Assembly (NCBI RefSeq): GCF_013522825.1
Contig: NZ_JAAMQZ010000034.1
Span: 1-48,094, forward strand
Source: Stutzerimonas stutzeri
GTDB taxonomy: Bacteria; Pseudomonadota; Gammaproteobacteria; Pseudomonadales; Pseudomonadaceae
DNA: 48,094 bases
Direction of reading: 5' to 3'
The notes under the pieces were generated by a model. The model was not told the origin of the DNA. It saw only the letters and a program-made list of their open reading frames with translations, and ran no database searches. Positions 16,507 through 23,985 of this stretch are shown in pieces. Numbering within the stretch: the first letter of the stretch is position 1; each line of letters opens with the position of its first letter. The translations under genes and the position numbers were made by a program.

Positions 16507-17049
16507 ATGCACAACCCGCAGAATCTGATCTGGATCGACCTGGAAATGACCGGTCTGGACCCGGACCATGACGTCATCATCGAGATGGCCACCATCGTCA
16601 CCGACAGCCAGCTCAATGTACTGGCCGAGGGGCCGGTCATCGCCATTCATCAGAGCGATGAGATACTCGCCGGCATGGACGAATGGAATACCCGCCAGCA
16701 TGGCGGCTCGGGGCTGACCCAGCGCGTGCGCGAGAGCCGGATCAGTACCGAGCAGGCAGAAGCGCAGACGCTGGCGTTTCTCGAGCAATGGGTGCCCAAG
16801 GGCAAATCACCGATCTGCGGCAACAGCATCTGCCAGGATCGGCGCTTCCTCTATCGGCGGATGCCGACGCTGGAGGCCTATTTCCATTACCGCAACCTCG
16901 ACGTCTCGACCCTCAAGGAGCTGGCCGCCCGCTGGGCTCCCGAAGTGCTCGCGAGCTTCAAGAAGGGCGGCACGCACCTGGCGCTGGATGATATTCGTGA
17001 GTCAATCGCGGAATTGCGCCATTACCGCGAGCATTTCATCAAGGGTTAA
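16507..17049 (+). CDS. orn: Oligoribonuclease Orn
   Basis: Orn is a 3'-5' exoribonuclease that degrades 2-5-nt RNAs. In pseudomonads it is the main enzyme that clears pGpG, the product of c-di-GMP breakdown. The 180-residue length is standard. DEDDh motifs are visible: D-x-E in WIDLEMTGLD near the N-terminus, the central aspartate in GNSICQDRRFL, and the H/D pair in the C-terminal HLALDDIRESI. AAGGAG lies 7 bases before the ATG. The gene ends a P. aeruginosa-like block. Downstream, the expected queG side is replaced by repeats. Confidence 0.97.
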   Translation: MHNPQNLIWIDLEMTGLDPDHDVIIEMATIVTDSQLNVLAEGPVIAIHQSDEILAGMDEWNTRQHGGSGLTQRVRESRISTEQAEAQTLAFLEQWVPKGKSPICGNSICQDRRFLYRRMPTLEAYFHYRNLDVSTLKELAARWAPEVLASFKKGGTHLALDDIRESIAELRHYREHFIKG

Positions 17050-17107
17050 AAGCCGATAGAAGCGCTTGAGGCTGGAAGGCTGGACGAGAAGCAGCTTGAA
17101 GCTGGAA
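17050..17107 (+). repeat. Dispersed repeat copy after orn
   Basis: AGCCGATAGAAGCGCTTGAG begins at 17051 and continues GCTGGAAGGCTGGACGA, essentially identical to 43842-43882. A second, shorter GCTTGAAGCTGGAAG unit follows. It belongs to the AGCGCTGGAGGC family and starts immediately after the orn stop codon. Confidence 0.65.
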
Positions 17108-17155
17108 GTAAAAGCAGAACGAGCTTGACGATACTTCGCTGCCGCCCCGCACGCT

Positions 17156-17239
17156 GTCCAGCGTCCAGCGTCCAGCGTCCAGCGTCCAGCGTCCAGCGTC
17201 CAGCGTCCAGCGTCCAGCGTCCAGCGTCCAGCGTCCAGC
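17156..17239 (+). repeat. Twelve perfect tandem copies of GTCCAGC
   Basis: The 7-bp unit GTCCAGC is repeated 12 times with no mismatch over 84 bases, ending 4 bases before the stop codon of the minus-strand oxidoreductase gene. The unit is the reverse complement of GCTGGAC, which is part of the flanking dispersed repeat, so the array probably arose by slippage within that repeat. It is a likely variable-number tandem repeat. Confidence 0.9.
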
Positions 17240-17243
17240 CGCT

Positions 17244-17885
17244 TTACCGCCCCAGCCTTCTCAATTCGTCCGACTCAATCACCCGTGTGCCCTTGTCGTC
17301 TTCCAGTGCGAGACGCCAGAGGGCGCGGGCCAGGGTGCAGGCCGAGATGCCCCGGTATTTTCCCGGTAGCAGATAGGAGAGCGGGGCGGTCAGGCGTTCC
17401 ACCGGTCTCACCTCCATGCGCGGGCCGAGCAGTTGCGAGGGGCGGGCGATGGTCAGCTGGGGCCAGTTCTGGGCGCGCAGGGCGTTTTCCATCTCGCCCT
17501 TGACCCGGCAATAGAAGATCGAACTGTCCGCACTGGCGCCCAGGGAGCTGATGACCAGAAGATGCCGGACGCCCAGTTCGCGGGCGTGTCTGGCGAAATT
17601 CACCACCAGATCATGATCGACGGCACGGAAAGCTTCCTGGCTGCCGGCTTCCTTGAGCGTGCTGCCCAGGCAGCAGAAGGCGGTATCGAAGCTGCCGCTC
17701 AGCTGCGGCAGTAGCGCTTGCAGCGGCCCGACCGGGTTGTGCAGGCGTGGATGTTCGGCCAGCGGCTTGCGACTGGGCGCCAGGACGCTTTCGACGGTGG
17801 GTTCATTGAGCAGGCGATCGAGCAGGTGCTCGCCGGTAAGGCCGGTGGCGCCGGCAAGCAAAATGCGCTGGGGCGTCAGATACAT
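17244..17885 (-). CDS. NAD(P)-binding Rossmann oxidoreductase (HTATIP2/YraR-like)
   Basis: This 213-residue protein belongs to the atypical short-chain dehydrogenase group. The dinucleotide-binding loop GATGLTG lies at 12-18, SS at 113-114 and a Y-x3-K pair at Y125/K129. The serine-tyrosine-lysine set suggests real redox chemistry, but the substrate is unknown. I chose the ATG at 17885, with AGGAAG about 8 bases upstream; the longer reading frame to 18053 would add 56 residues of repeat-like composition. It is convergent with orn, and a 12-copy heptamer array sits at its 3' end. Confidence 0.8.
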   Translation of the reverse strand: MYLTPQRILLAGATGLTGEHLLDRLLNEPTVESVLAPSRKPLAEHPRLHNPVGPLQALLPQLSGSFDTAFCCLGSTLKEAGSQEAFRAVDHDLVVNFARHARELGVRHLLVISSLGASADSSIFYCRVKGEMENALRAQNWPQLTIARPSQLLGPRMEVRPVERLTAPLSYLLPGKYRGISACTLARALWRLALEDDKGTRVIESDELRRLGR

Positions 17886-18021
17886 GGTTTGGCTTCCTGT
17901 GGCGATCAGTCGGTGTGGGCCGCGTCGGTCGCTCCGTTGCTGGCCGGTTCCCGCTCCGATAGTGGTCCGGCCTGCTGCCATTGGGCAAGTCCCGAATGTA
18001 TCGGTCGGCTCTCCTTCTGCC

Positions 18022-18180
18022 TCAGAGGATGCAGAGCGCCAGTGTCTCGGCAATATAGGCGAGCTTTTCCTCGCCTTGGATTTCCATCACGACACGGGCC
18101 TTGAGCAGCCACTGGCCGGGATTCCTCTCGTTGGCGTCGGGCAGCGTGCCTGCGGCATAGGTCCTCCGGGGTTGTCGTTC
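18022..18180 (-). pseudogene. 3' remnant of a probable MaoC-like (hot-dog) gene
   Basis: Reading the minus strand, about 45 codons ending at TGA (18022-18024) give a protein-like tail, YAAGTLPDANERNPGQWLLK, followed by ARVVMEIQGEEKLAYIAETL. This resembles the last strands of MaoC/acyl-dehydratase hot-dog proteins. The frame is closed upstream near 18200 and has no start codon, so the gene is truncated. The rest of the 308-base stretch 18025-18332 shows no other gene. Assignment to MaoC is tentative, but that it is a gene remnant is more secure. Confidence 0.45.
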
Positions 18181-18332
18181 TGTTTGCCTGCCAGATCAGC
18201 ACGCAGATGATGTCGAATCCAACCAGACATGCCTGCTGCGAATATCGGTGCATAGATCTGCGCGGCGTGATAGCTGAACGTCAGCATGGCGGGCTGCTTA
18301 TACTTGCGTTTTCCTGTTTCGGAGGTTCTCCC

Positions 18333-18695
18333 ATGCTGCTACGCGGGCTGACCTGGCTGGTGCTGTTCCAATTGCTCGGCACCGCACTCAATGTGCTCTT
18401 CATGCCGATGCTGCCGGGGCCGATCATCGGTTTGCTGCTGCTGTTCGTGGCGTTGCTGATCCGCGGTAGCGCGAGTGAATCGCTGCAGCTCGCGGCCAGC
18501 AGCCTGTTGCGTTATCTGCCGCTGTTGCTGGTGCCGCCAGCGGTTGGCGTGATGGCCTATACCCAGGCGATTCTCGATGATTTCTGGGCCATTGTCGGCG
18601 TGCTGGTGCTGTCGCTGGTGGTGTCTCTGGTGTTTACCGGCTGGCTGATGCAGCTGTTGATCCGCCGCCAGCAGCGCAAGAGGGCGCGCACATGA
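18333..18695 (+). CDS. CidA/LrgA-family holin-like membrane protein
   Basis: This 120-residue protein has four predicted membrane helices and the family pattern LPGPIIGLLLLF. The family modulates murein hydrolase activity, export of small molecules, or programmed lysis together with an LrgB/CidB partner. The ATG at 18333 has an excellent GGAGG 7-8 bases upstream. Its stop overlaps the next start (ATGA at 18692-18695), so translation is coupled to the lrgB-like gene. I cannot tell Cid from Lrg type by sequence alone. Confidence 0.85.
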   Translation: MLLRGLTWLVLFQLLGTALNVLFMPMLPGPIIGLLLLFVALLIRGSASESLQLAASSLLRYLPLLLVPPAVGVMAYTQAILDDFWAIVGVLVLSLVVSLVFTGWLMQLLIRRQQRKRART

Positions 18696-19423
18696 TTGCC
18701 TTGCAGTGGCAGGCGGCCTGGCAGGCGGCCTGGGAGGCGGTGATTCATCATCCGCTGTTCGGTGTGGCCATCACCCTGGCGGCCTTCCAGCTGGCCTTCG
18801 CCGCCTATGAAAAGACCCGCTGGGTCTTTCTGCAGCCGGTGCTGGTGTCGATGCTGCTGGTGGTGGGCATTCTGCTGGTCTGTGGCATCGGTTATGAGGA
18901 GTACCGGTTCAGCGCGCAGATGCTTACCGTCCTGCTGGGGCCGGCCACGGTAGCCCTGGCGGTACCGCTGTACCTCAACCTGCGGCGGATTCGCGAATTG
19001 TTCGGTCCGATCATGCTGACGCTGCTGATAGCGGGCAGCGTGGCGACGGCGCTGGGCATGGCGCTGGCCTGGGCCTTCGGCGCCGAGCGGATGATCCTGA
19101 TGACGCTGGCGCCCAAGTCCGTGACCTCGCCCATCGCCATGCTGGTGGCCGAGCAGATCGGCGGGGTGGTGGCGCTGGCTGCGGTGTTCGTGATGATCAC
19201 CGGCATCATCGGAGCGATCTTCGGTCCGGAACTGTTGCGCCGCTTTGGTGTTCAGCATCCTGCGGCGCGTGGTATGGCGCTGGGTCTGACCGCGCATGCC
19301 GTGGGCACCGCCCAGGCGTTGCAGGAGGGTGACGAGTGCGGCGCGTTTGCGGCACTGGCGATGAGCCTTATGGGTGTGATGACGGCGGTGTTGCTGCCGT
19401 TGGCCGTGATTTTTTGGCTGTAA
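18692..19423 (+). CDS. LrgB/CidB-family membrane protein
   Basis: This 243-residue multi-pass membrane protein (about 6-7 helices) contains typical LrgB segments: LAPKSVTSPIAM, GPELLRRFG and GLTAHAVGTAQAL. The upstream partner is the LrgA-like gene, with a 4-base overlap. Likely role is export or control of cell-wall hydrolase activity. Six codons encoding WQAAWQAAWE near the N-terminus form a small internal repeat. A MITE-like element begins directly after its stop. Confidence 0.88.
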   Translation: MIALQWQAAWQAAWEAVIHHPLFGVAITLAAFQLAFAAYEKTRWVFLQPVLVSMLLVVGILLVCGIGYEEYRFSAQMLTVLLGPATVALAVPLYLNLRRIRELFGPIMLTLLIAGSVATALGMALAWAFGAERMILMTLAPKSVTSPIAMLVAEQIGGVVALAAVFVMITGIIGAIFGPELLRRFGVQHPAARGMALGLTAHAVGTAQALQEGDECGAFAALAMSLMGVMTAVLLPLAVIFWL

Positions 19424-19562
19424 CAGGCCGTTGAAAAACTACCTGCGTTGGCAATACTGCGTTAAAAACAGGCTCGGAATGCTCATTTAGACCACTAAAC
19501 TCCGCTTCCTCGCCTGTTTTTGTCTTGTCTTGCCTGCCTCGCCTACGTTTTTCAATGGCCTG
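19424..19562 (-). mobile_element. MITE-like element, copy 2
   Basis: This is a 139-base element bounded by 16-bp terminal inverted repeats, CAGGCCGTTGAAAAAC at 19424-19439 and its reverse complement with one mismatch at 19547-19562. Read on the minus strand, the interior carries CAAAAACAGGCGAG, GCGGAGTTTA, TAAATGAGCA and TCCGAGCCTGTTTTTAACGC, all shared with the element at 8842-9040, but the ends differ. It fills the whole gap between the lrgB-like stop and the ribosome binding site of the next gene. Confidence 0.65.
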
Positions 19563-19575
19563 ATAAGGAGATTTG

Positions 19576-20166
19576 ATGAAGCTGCCGCTGTTCCCCCTCG
19601 ATACCGTGCTGTTTCCCGGTTGCATGCTCGATTTGCAGATCTTCGAGGCGCGCTATCTGGATATGGTCAGTCGCTGCCTGAAGGCGGGGCACGGCTTTGG
19701 CGTGGTGCGTATCATCGAGGGCAGTGAGGTCGGCGCGGCGGCGAAGGCGTTTGCCCGGACCGGTTGCGAGGCGCTGATCCGCGACTGGCAGCAGCGCCCC
19801 AATGGCCTGCTGGGCATTCGCGTCGAGGGCGGTCGGCGTTTCGACGTGGGGACGAGCGAGGTTCAGCCTGATCAGCTTGCCCTGGCCGAGGTCGATTGGC
19901 GTAGCGAACCTGATGAATTGCCGCTGGCCGAGCAGCATGCCGAACTGGCCAGCCTGCGCGAAGCGCTCGGCCAGCATCCGATGGTCGAGGCCCTGGGCAT
20001 GGGTGGGACGGCTGGGGGGCAGCGATCCCTGGCGTATCAGCTGGGCTATCTGCTGCCGTTCCAGCCGGAACAGAAACTCGAACTGCTGCGTCTGGATGAT
20101 CCGCTGCGCCAGCTGGAGTGCATTCAGCTATGGCTGGAACAGTTGCAGGGTGAGGGCGCGCAGTGA
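19576..20166 (+). CDS. LON-protease substrate-binding-domain protein
   Basis: This 196-residue protein consists of a single LON N-terminal (LON_substr_bdg) domain without AAA or protease domains. The typical opening LPLFPLDTVLFPGCMLDLQI and IFEARY are seen. Function of these stand-alone proteins is unclear; they may bind proteins. The ATG at 19576 has AAGGAG 6 bases upstream (the TTG at 19573 is too close). The promoter must lie within or upstream of the MITE-like element that directly precedes it. Confidence 0.85.
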   Translation: MKLPLFPLDTVLFPGCMLDLQIFEARYLDMVSRCLKAGHGFGVVRIIEGSEVGAAAKAFARTGCEALIRDWQQRPNGLLGIRVEGGRRFDVGTSEVQPDQLALAEVDWRSEPDELPLAEQHAELASLREALGQHPMVEALGMGGTAGGQRSLAYQLGYLLPFQPEQKLELLRLDDPLRQLECIQLWLEQLQGEGAQ

Positions 20167-20170
20167 GCGA

Positions 20171-21487
20171 TCAATAGCGGTAGAGCAGCATGCCCTCCGG
20201 CAATGTCCACAGCGTGAGCGCCCCGATCAGGCCCAGCGTGGCCGGCAATATCAGCCACCAGATCCTGGGGGGCAGCGTGTCCAGCGGCGTGCGCCATTGC
20301 ACGATGCTCAGGCTGGCCGCGCAGACCGTTGCCGCCAGCAGTGCGCCGGCAATCACGTCGGTTGGCCAGTGCACGCCGAGATAGACCCGTGACAGCGCGA
20401 TGGCGGTGGCGGGCAGGGCTGCCAGCAGCACCCAGGTCAGACGCAGTCGAGGTGGCTGGTCGCGTCCGGCCAGAACGCCGAGAGTGAGAAAGAAGGCGAA
20501 GGCCGCCGAACTGTGTCCGCTGGGAAAGCTGAAGGTGTCGAGGGGTTCGAGCAGTATTTCCGGGCGTATTCGTGCAAATGCCGCCTTCAGTGCGCCGTTG
20601 GCCAGCGCCGTGCCCAGAAGGGTGAGGATGGCGAAAGCCGCCGCGCGCCACTGTCTGCCGAGAATCAGCAGCAGGCACAGCAGGACGGCAGCCCAGAGTT
20701 GGGTGTGGTAGTCGCCGGTACGCGTCACCAGCACCATGAAACGGTCGAAGATCGGGCTGCGCTCGCCCTGGATCACCGTCATCAGGCCTTCATCGAACTC
20801 CACCAGGTGTGGCCAGCCGAAGAGCAGGCCCAGCAGGATCAGCGCGCCGAAAAGCGCCGCCAGCGGGCTGACCCAGCGCAACTGGCGCAGGCTGTAATGC
20901 GTCACGCCGCCGACCAGCAGCAACAGGGCTGCGAGGATGATGCCCGCTTCGCCCCAGAAGCCCTCCGGCAGTGGCAGGCGCACGGCGGCGCCGGCGGTCC
21001 AGCCTGGGAGCAGATAGGCCATCGACCAGCCCGCCGCTGCCGCCAGGCTGACCAGCAGGAAACGTCCGAACGGCATGTCGAGCATGCCTGCGGTGAGCGG
21101 CAGCATGGGCCGCAGCGGACCGATGAAACGCCCCACGAGCAGGCTGGCGACGCCGTAGCGAGCGACATACAACTCGGCACGGACGAGCCACTCGGGATGG
21201 TTGCGCAGGCCGCGCAGGCTGCGGATGCTCTGGTGATAGCGGCGCCCCAGCGCGTAGGACAGCAGATCGCCGAGCAGTCCGCCGACGAAGCCCAGCAACA
21301 GCGTTTCGCCGAGCGTCAGGATGCCGCTGCCGGCGAGCGCGGCCAGGGCGAACAGCAGCACGGTGCCGGGTAACAGCAGGCCGACCACCGCCAGGCATTC
21401 CAGGCAGGCCGCCAGAAACAGGATCAGGCCCAGCCACTGTGGGTAATCGGCCAGCCAGCGGGCGAGAGGGGCGAGCCATTCGGGCAT
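20171..21487 (-). CDS. DedA-PAP2 two-domain membrane phosphatase
   Basis: This 438-residue inner-membrane protein joins a DedA domain (about 20-170) and a PAP2 phosphatase domain (about 230-400). The DedA part shows GRFIGPLRPMLP at 119-130 and E30. PAP2 motifs are complete: K301-x6-R308-P309, PSGH at 322-325 and S366-R367...H373...D377. DedA proteins are linked to lipid-carrier (undecaprenyl phosphate) recycling, and PAP2 enzymes dephosphorylate lipid or undecaprenyl pyrophosphates, so a combined lipid-phosphate role is plausible. The ATG at 21487 has AAGGAAA upstream; the longer frame to 21589 lacks homology. It is divergent from proA and convergent with the LON-domain gene, 4 bases apart. 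Confidence 0.87.
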   Translation of the reverse strand: MPEWLAPLARWLADYPQWLGLILFLAACLECLAVVGLLLPGTVLLFALAALAGSGILTLGETLLLGFVGGLLGDLLSYALGRRYHQSIRSLRGLRNHPEWLVRAELYVARYGVASLLVGRFIGPLRPMLPLTAGMLDMPFGRFLLVSLAAAAGWSMAYLLPGWTAGAAVRLPLPEGFWGEAGIILAALLLLVGGVTHYSLRQLRWVSPLAALFGALILLGLLFGWPHLVEFDEGLMTVIQGERSPIFDRFMVLVTRTGDYHTQLWAAVLLCLLLILGRQWRAAAFAILTLLGTALANGALKAAFARIRPEILLEPLDTFSFPSGHSSAAFAFFLTLGVLAGRDQPPRLRLTWVLLAALPATAIALSRVYLGVHWPTDVIAGALLAATVCAASLSIVQWRTPLDTLPPRIWWLILPATLGLIGALTLWTLPEGMLLYRY

Positions 21488-21639
21488 GGGGCTTTTCCTT
21501 GGGTCGGGAGGGTTTCGACCCGCTCGGAAGTGGACTGGTTTCAGGCGCGTGATGATAGCGCCAGCGCCTGTCGAGGCACGAGACCGCAACGTGCGGTACC
21601 GTTCGAGCGCTTCGCTGTGCGCAGGCGGCGCGGGAGGGC

Positions 21640-21645
21640 TATAAT
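21640..21645 (+). promoter_or_regulatory. Candidate proA -10 box (TATAAT)
   Basis: A perfect TATAAT lies 35 bases before the proA ATG and is followed by a GC-rich CTGCCGC stretch. The region 17 bases upstream is GC-rich with no good -35. It sits in the divergent region with the DedA-PAP2 gene. Confidence 0.45.
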
Positions 21646-21679
21646 CTGCCGCTTTCCCTTCATTCAGGCCAGCCAGACA

Positions 21680-22945
21680 ATGACCGAGTCCGTACTCGAT
21701 TACATGACCCGCCTTGGTCGCGCCGCGCGCGAGGCGTCACGCGTGCTCGCGCGCGCCTCCACCGCGCAGAAGAACAGGGCGTTGCATGCCGCGGCGGCTG
21801 CACTGGATGCGGCACGCGACGAACTGATCAGCGCCAACCGGCAGGATCTCGACGCCGGGCGCGCCAATGGCCTCGACGAGGCCATGCTCGATCGCCTGGC
21901 GCTGACTCCGGCGCGTATCGACGACATGATCGAAGGCCTGCGCCAGGTCGCGACCCTGCCGGACCCCATCGGCGAGATCCGCGACATGCGTTACCTGCCC
22001 TCGGGCATCCAGGTCGGTCGGATGCGCGTGCCGCTGGGTGTGGTCGGGATCATCTACGAGTCTCGGCCCAACGTGACCATCGACGCGGCCAGCCTGTGCC
22101 TCAAGTCGGGCAACGCCACCATCCTGCGCGGCGGCTCCGAGGCGATTCACTCGAACCAGGCGATTGCCCGCTGCATCCAGCTGGGCCTGGCCGAGGCCCA
22201 GCTGCCAGCAGCCGCGGTACAGGTGGTGGAAACCACCGACCGTGCCGCTGTCGGTGCACTGATCAGCATGCCCGAGTTTGTCGATGTCATCGTCCCGCGC
22301 GGCGGCAAGGGCCTGATCGAGCGCATCAGTCGTGACGCCAAGGTGCCGGTGATCAAGCATCTGGACGGCATCTGCCATGTCTTCATCGATGTGGCGGCGG
22401 ACCTGGACAAGGCCATCCGCGTCGCCGACAACGCCAAGACCCAGCGCTACGCGCCGTGCAACGCCATGGAAACCCTGCTGGTACATGACGCAGTTGCCGC
22501 GCGCGTGCTGCCGCCGCTGGCTGCCATCTACCGCGACAAAGGCGTTGAATTGCGCGGTTGCCCGCGCACCCGCGAACTGCTTGGCGACGCCGTGCTGGTC
22601 GCCAGCGAAGAGGACTGGAGCACCGAGTACAACGCGCCGATCCTGTCGATCCGCGTGGTCGACTCATTGGATGAAGCCATCGAGCACATCAACCGCTACG
22701 GCTCGCAACATACCGATGCCATCGTCACCGAGAATTTCAGCGATGCGCGGCGCTTCATCACCGAGGTCGATTCGGCGTCAGTGATGATCAATGCCTCGAC
22801 GCGCTTCGCCGATGGCTTCGAGTATGGCCTGGGCGCCGAGATCGGCATCTCCACCGACAAGCTGCATGCGCGCGGCCCGGTTGGTCTGGAAGGCCTGACC
22901 AGCGAGAAGTACCTGGTCTTCGGCGACGGTCACGTGCGTACTTGA
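21680..22945 (+). CDS. proA: Gamma-glutamyl phosphate reductase ProA
   Basis: ProA reduces gamma-glutamyl phosphate with NADPH to glutamate semialdehyde in proline synthesis. The 421-residue length is typical. It has an aldehyde-dehydrogenase-type fold with ESRPNVTIDAASL (nucleotide-binding side), a catalytic cysteine C232 in LDGICHVFID, and the closing ASTRFADGFEYGLGAEIGIS. The ATG at 21680 (MTESVLDYMTRLG) was chosen over a longer frame from 21530. It is the first gene of the proA-nadD-rsfS-rlmH-mrdA-rodA run, and its TGA overlaps the nadD ATG by one base. Confidence 0.97.
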   Translation: MTESVLDYMTRLGRAAREASRVLARASTAQKNRALHAAAAALDAARDELISANRQDLDAGRANGLDEAMLDRLALTPARIDDMIEGLRQVATLPDPIGEIRDMRYLPSGIQVGRMRVPLGVVGIIYESRPNVTIDAASLCLKSGNATILRGGSEAIHSNQAIARCIQLGLAEAQLPAAAVQVVETTDRAAVGALISMPEFVDVIVPRGGKGLIERISRDAKVPVIKHLDGICHVFIDVAADLDKAIRVADNAKTQRYAPCNAMETLLVHDAVAARVLPPLAAIYRDKGVELRGCPRTRELLGDAVLVASEEDWSTEYNAPILSIRVVDSLDEAIEHINRYGSQHTDAIVTENFSDARRFITEVDSASVMINASTRFADGFEYGLGAEIGISTDKLHARGPVGLEGLTSEKYLVFGDGHVRT

Positions 22946-23604
22946 TGGATTCGACTCGCACACCACGGCGCATCGGCCTGCTCGGCGGTACCTTCGACCC
23001 CGTGCATATCGGCCATTTGCGCGGGGCGCTGGAGGTGGCCGAATACCTTGGGCTGGACGAGGTTCGACTGTTGCCCAACTTCCGTCCGCCGCACCGCGAA
23101 ACGCCCAGTTGCTCGGCGCAGGATCGCTTGGCCATGGTGCGCCTGGCGGTGGACGGCCTGCCGTTGCTGGTGGTCGATGCGCGCGAGCTGGAGCGCGACA
23201 AACCGTCCTACACCATCGATACGCTGGAGTCCCTGCGTGCCGAACTGGCCGAAGACGACCAGCTGTTTCTGATCGTCGGCTGGGACGCCTTTTGCGGTTT
23301 GCCTGGCTGGCACCGCTGGAACGAGTTGCTCGAATACTGCCATATCCTCGTCATGCAGCGTCCGGACGCCGACAGCGAAGCGCCAGAAGCCCTGCGCGAT
23401 CTGCAGGCGGCGCGCAGCGTCAACGATCCGCTGGCGCTGACCGGCAGCGGTGGGCAGATCGCCTTTGTCTGGCAGGCGCCTCTCGGGGTGTCGGCCACGC
23501 GAATCCGTCAATTTCTGGCCAGTGGCCGCTCGGTGCGTTTTCTGGTGCCCGACGCCGTCCTGGCTTATATCAATGCGCACGGACTTTACCGGGCGTCGAA
23601 CTGA
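22945..23604 (+). CDS. nadD: Nicotinate-nucleotide adenylyltransferase NadD
   Basis: NadD makes deamido-NAD from nicotinate mononucleotide and ATP. The 219-residue protein has the nucleotidyltransferase signature GGTFDPVHIGH near the N-terminus and the C-terminal SATRIR motif. The start is the ATG at 22945, which shares a base with the proA TGA; a TTG at 22942 is an alternative. Translation is probably coupled to proA. Order proA-nadD-rsfS-rlmH is conserved in pseudomonads. Confidence 0.96.
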   Translation: MDSTRTPRRIGLLGGTFDPVHIGHLRGALEVAEYLGLDEVRLLPNFRPPHRETPSCSAQDRLAMVRLAVDGLPLLVVDARELERDKPSYTIDTLESLRAELAEDDQLFLIVGWDAFCGLPGWHRWNELLEYCHILVMQRPDADSEAPEALRDLQAARSVNDPLALTGSGGQIAFVWQAPLGVSATRIRQFLASGRSVRFLVPDAVLAYINAHGLYRASN

Positions 23605-23618
23605 GGTTGTTTCAAGTT

Positions 23619-23978
23619 ATGCAGAATGAATCTTTGGTCCAGCTGGTCGTGAGCGCCCTGGAAGACCTGAAAGGCAGCGACATCACCACCATCGATGTGC
23701 GCGGCAAGACCAGCGTCACCGATTTCATGGTGATCGCCAGCGGTACCTCCAGCCGTCACGTGAAGTCGCTGGCGGACAACGTACTCGAGAAGGTTAAGGA
23801 GCAGGGCGTGCGCCCGCTCGGCAGCGAGGGGCTGGACGGCGGCGAGTGGGCGCTGCTCGACCTGGGCGACGTGGTGGTGCACGTGATGCAGGTGCCGACG
23901 CGCCAGTTCTATGACCTCGAACGTCTCTGGCAGGGCGCCGAGCAGAGCCGCGCACAGCACGCGGGCGAACAGGAATAG
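23619..23978 (+). CDS. rsfS: Ribosomal silencing factor RsfS
   Basis: RsfS binds ribosomal protein uL14 (L14) and blocks joining of subunits when nutrients are low. The 119-residue protein (MQNESLVQLVVSALEDLKG) has the family features ASGTSSRHVKSLADNV and GEWALLDLGDVVVHVM. GAGG lies about 12 bases before the ATG. It sits 14 bases after nadD and 7 before rlmH, consistent with one operon. Confidence 0.96.
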   Translation: MQNESLVQLVVSALEDLKGSDITTIDVRGKTSVTDFMVIASGTSSRHVKSLADNVLEKVKEQGVRPLGSEGLDGGEWALLDLGDVVVHVMQVPTRQFYDLERLWQGAEQSRAQHAGEQE

Positions 23979-23985
23979 TCCAGCC

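Noticed and set aside
16507..17049. Orn, FimX and the PilZ-motif gene as one new c-di-GMP cluster
   Set aside because: The genes are about 10 kb apart on different strands, and the same loose linkage is known in P. aeruginosa. It is worth noting but is not a new system.
17156..17239. Possible CRISPR array
   Set aside because: The 7-bp units are directly adjacent with no spacers, and there are no cas genes nearby. It is a simple tandem repeat.
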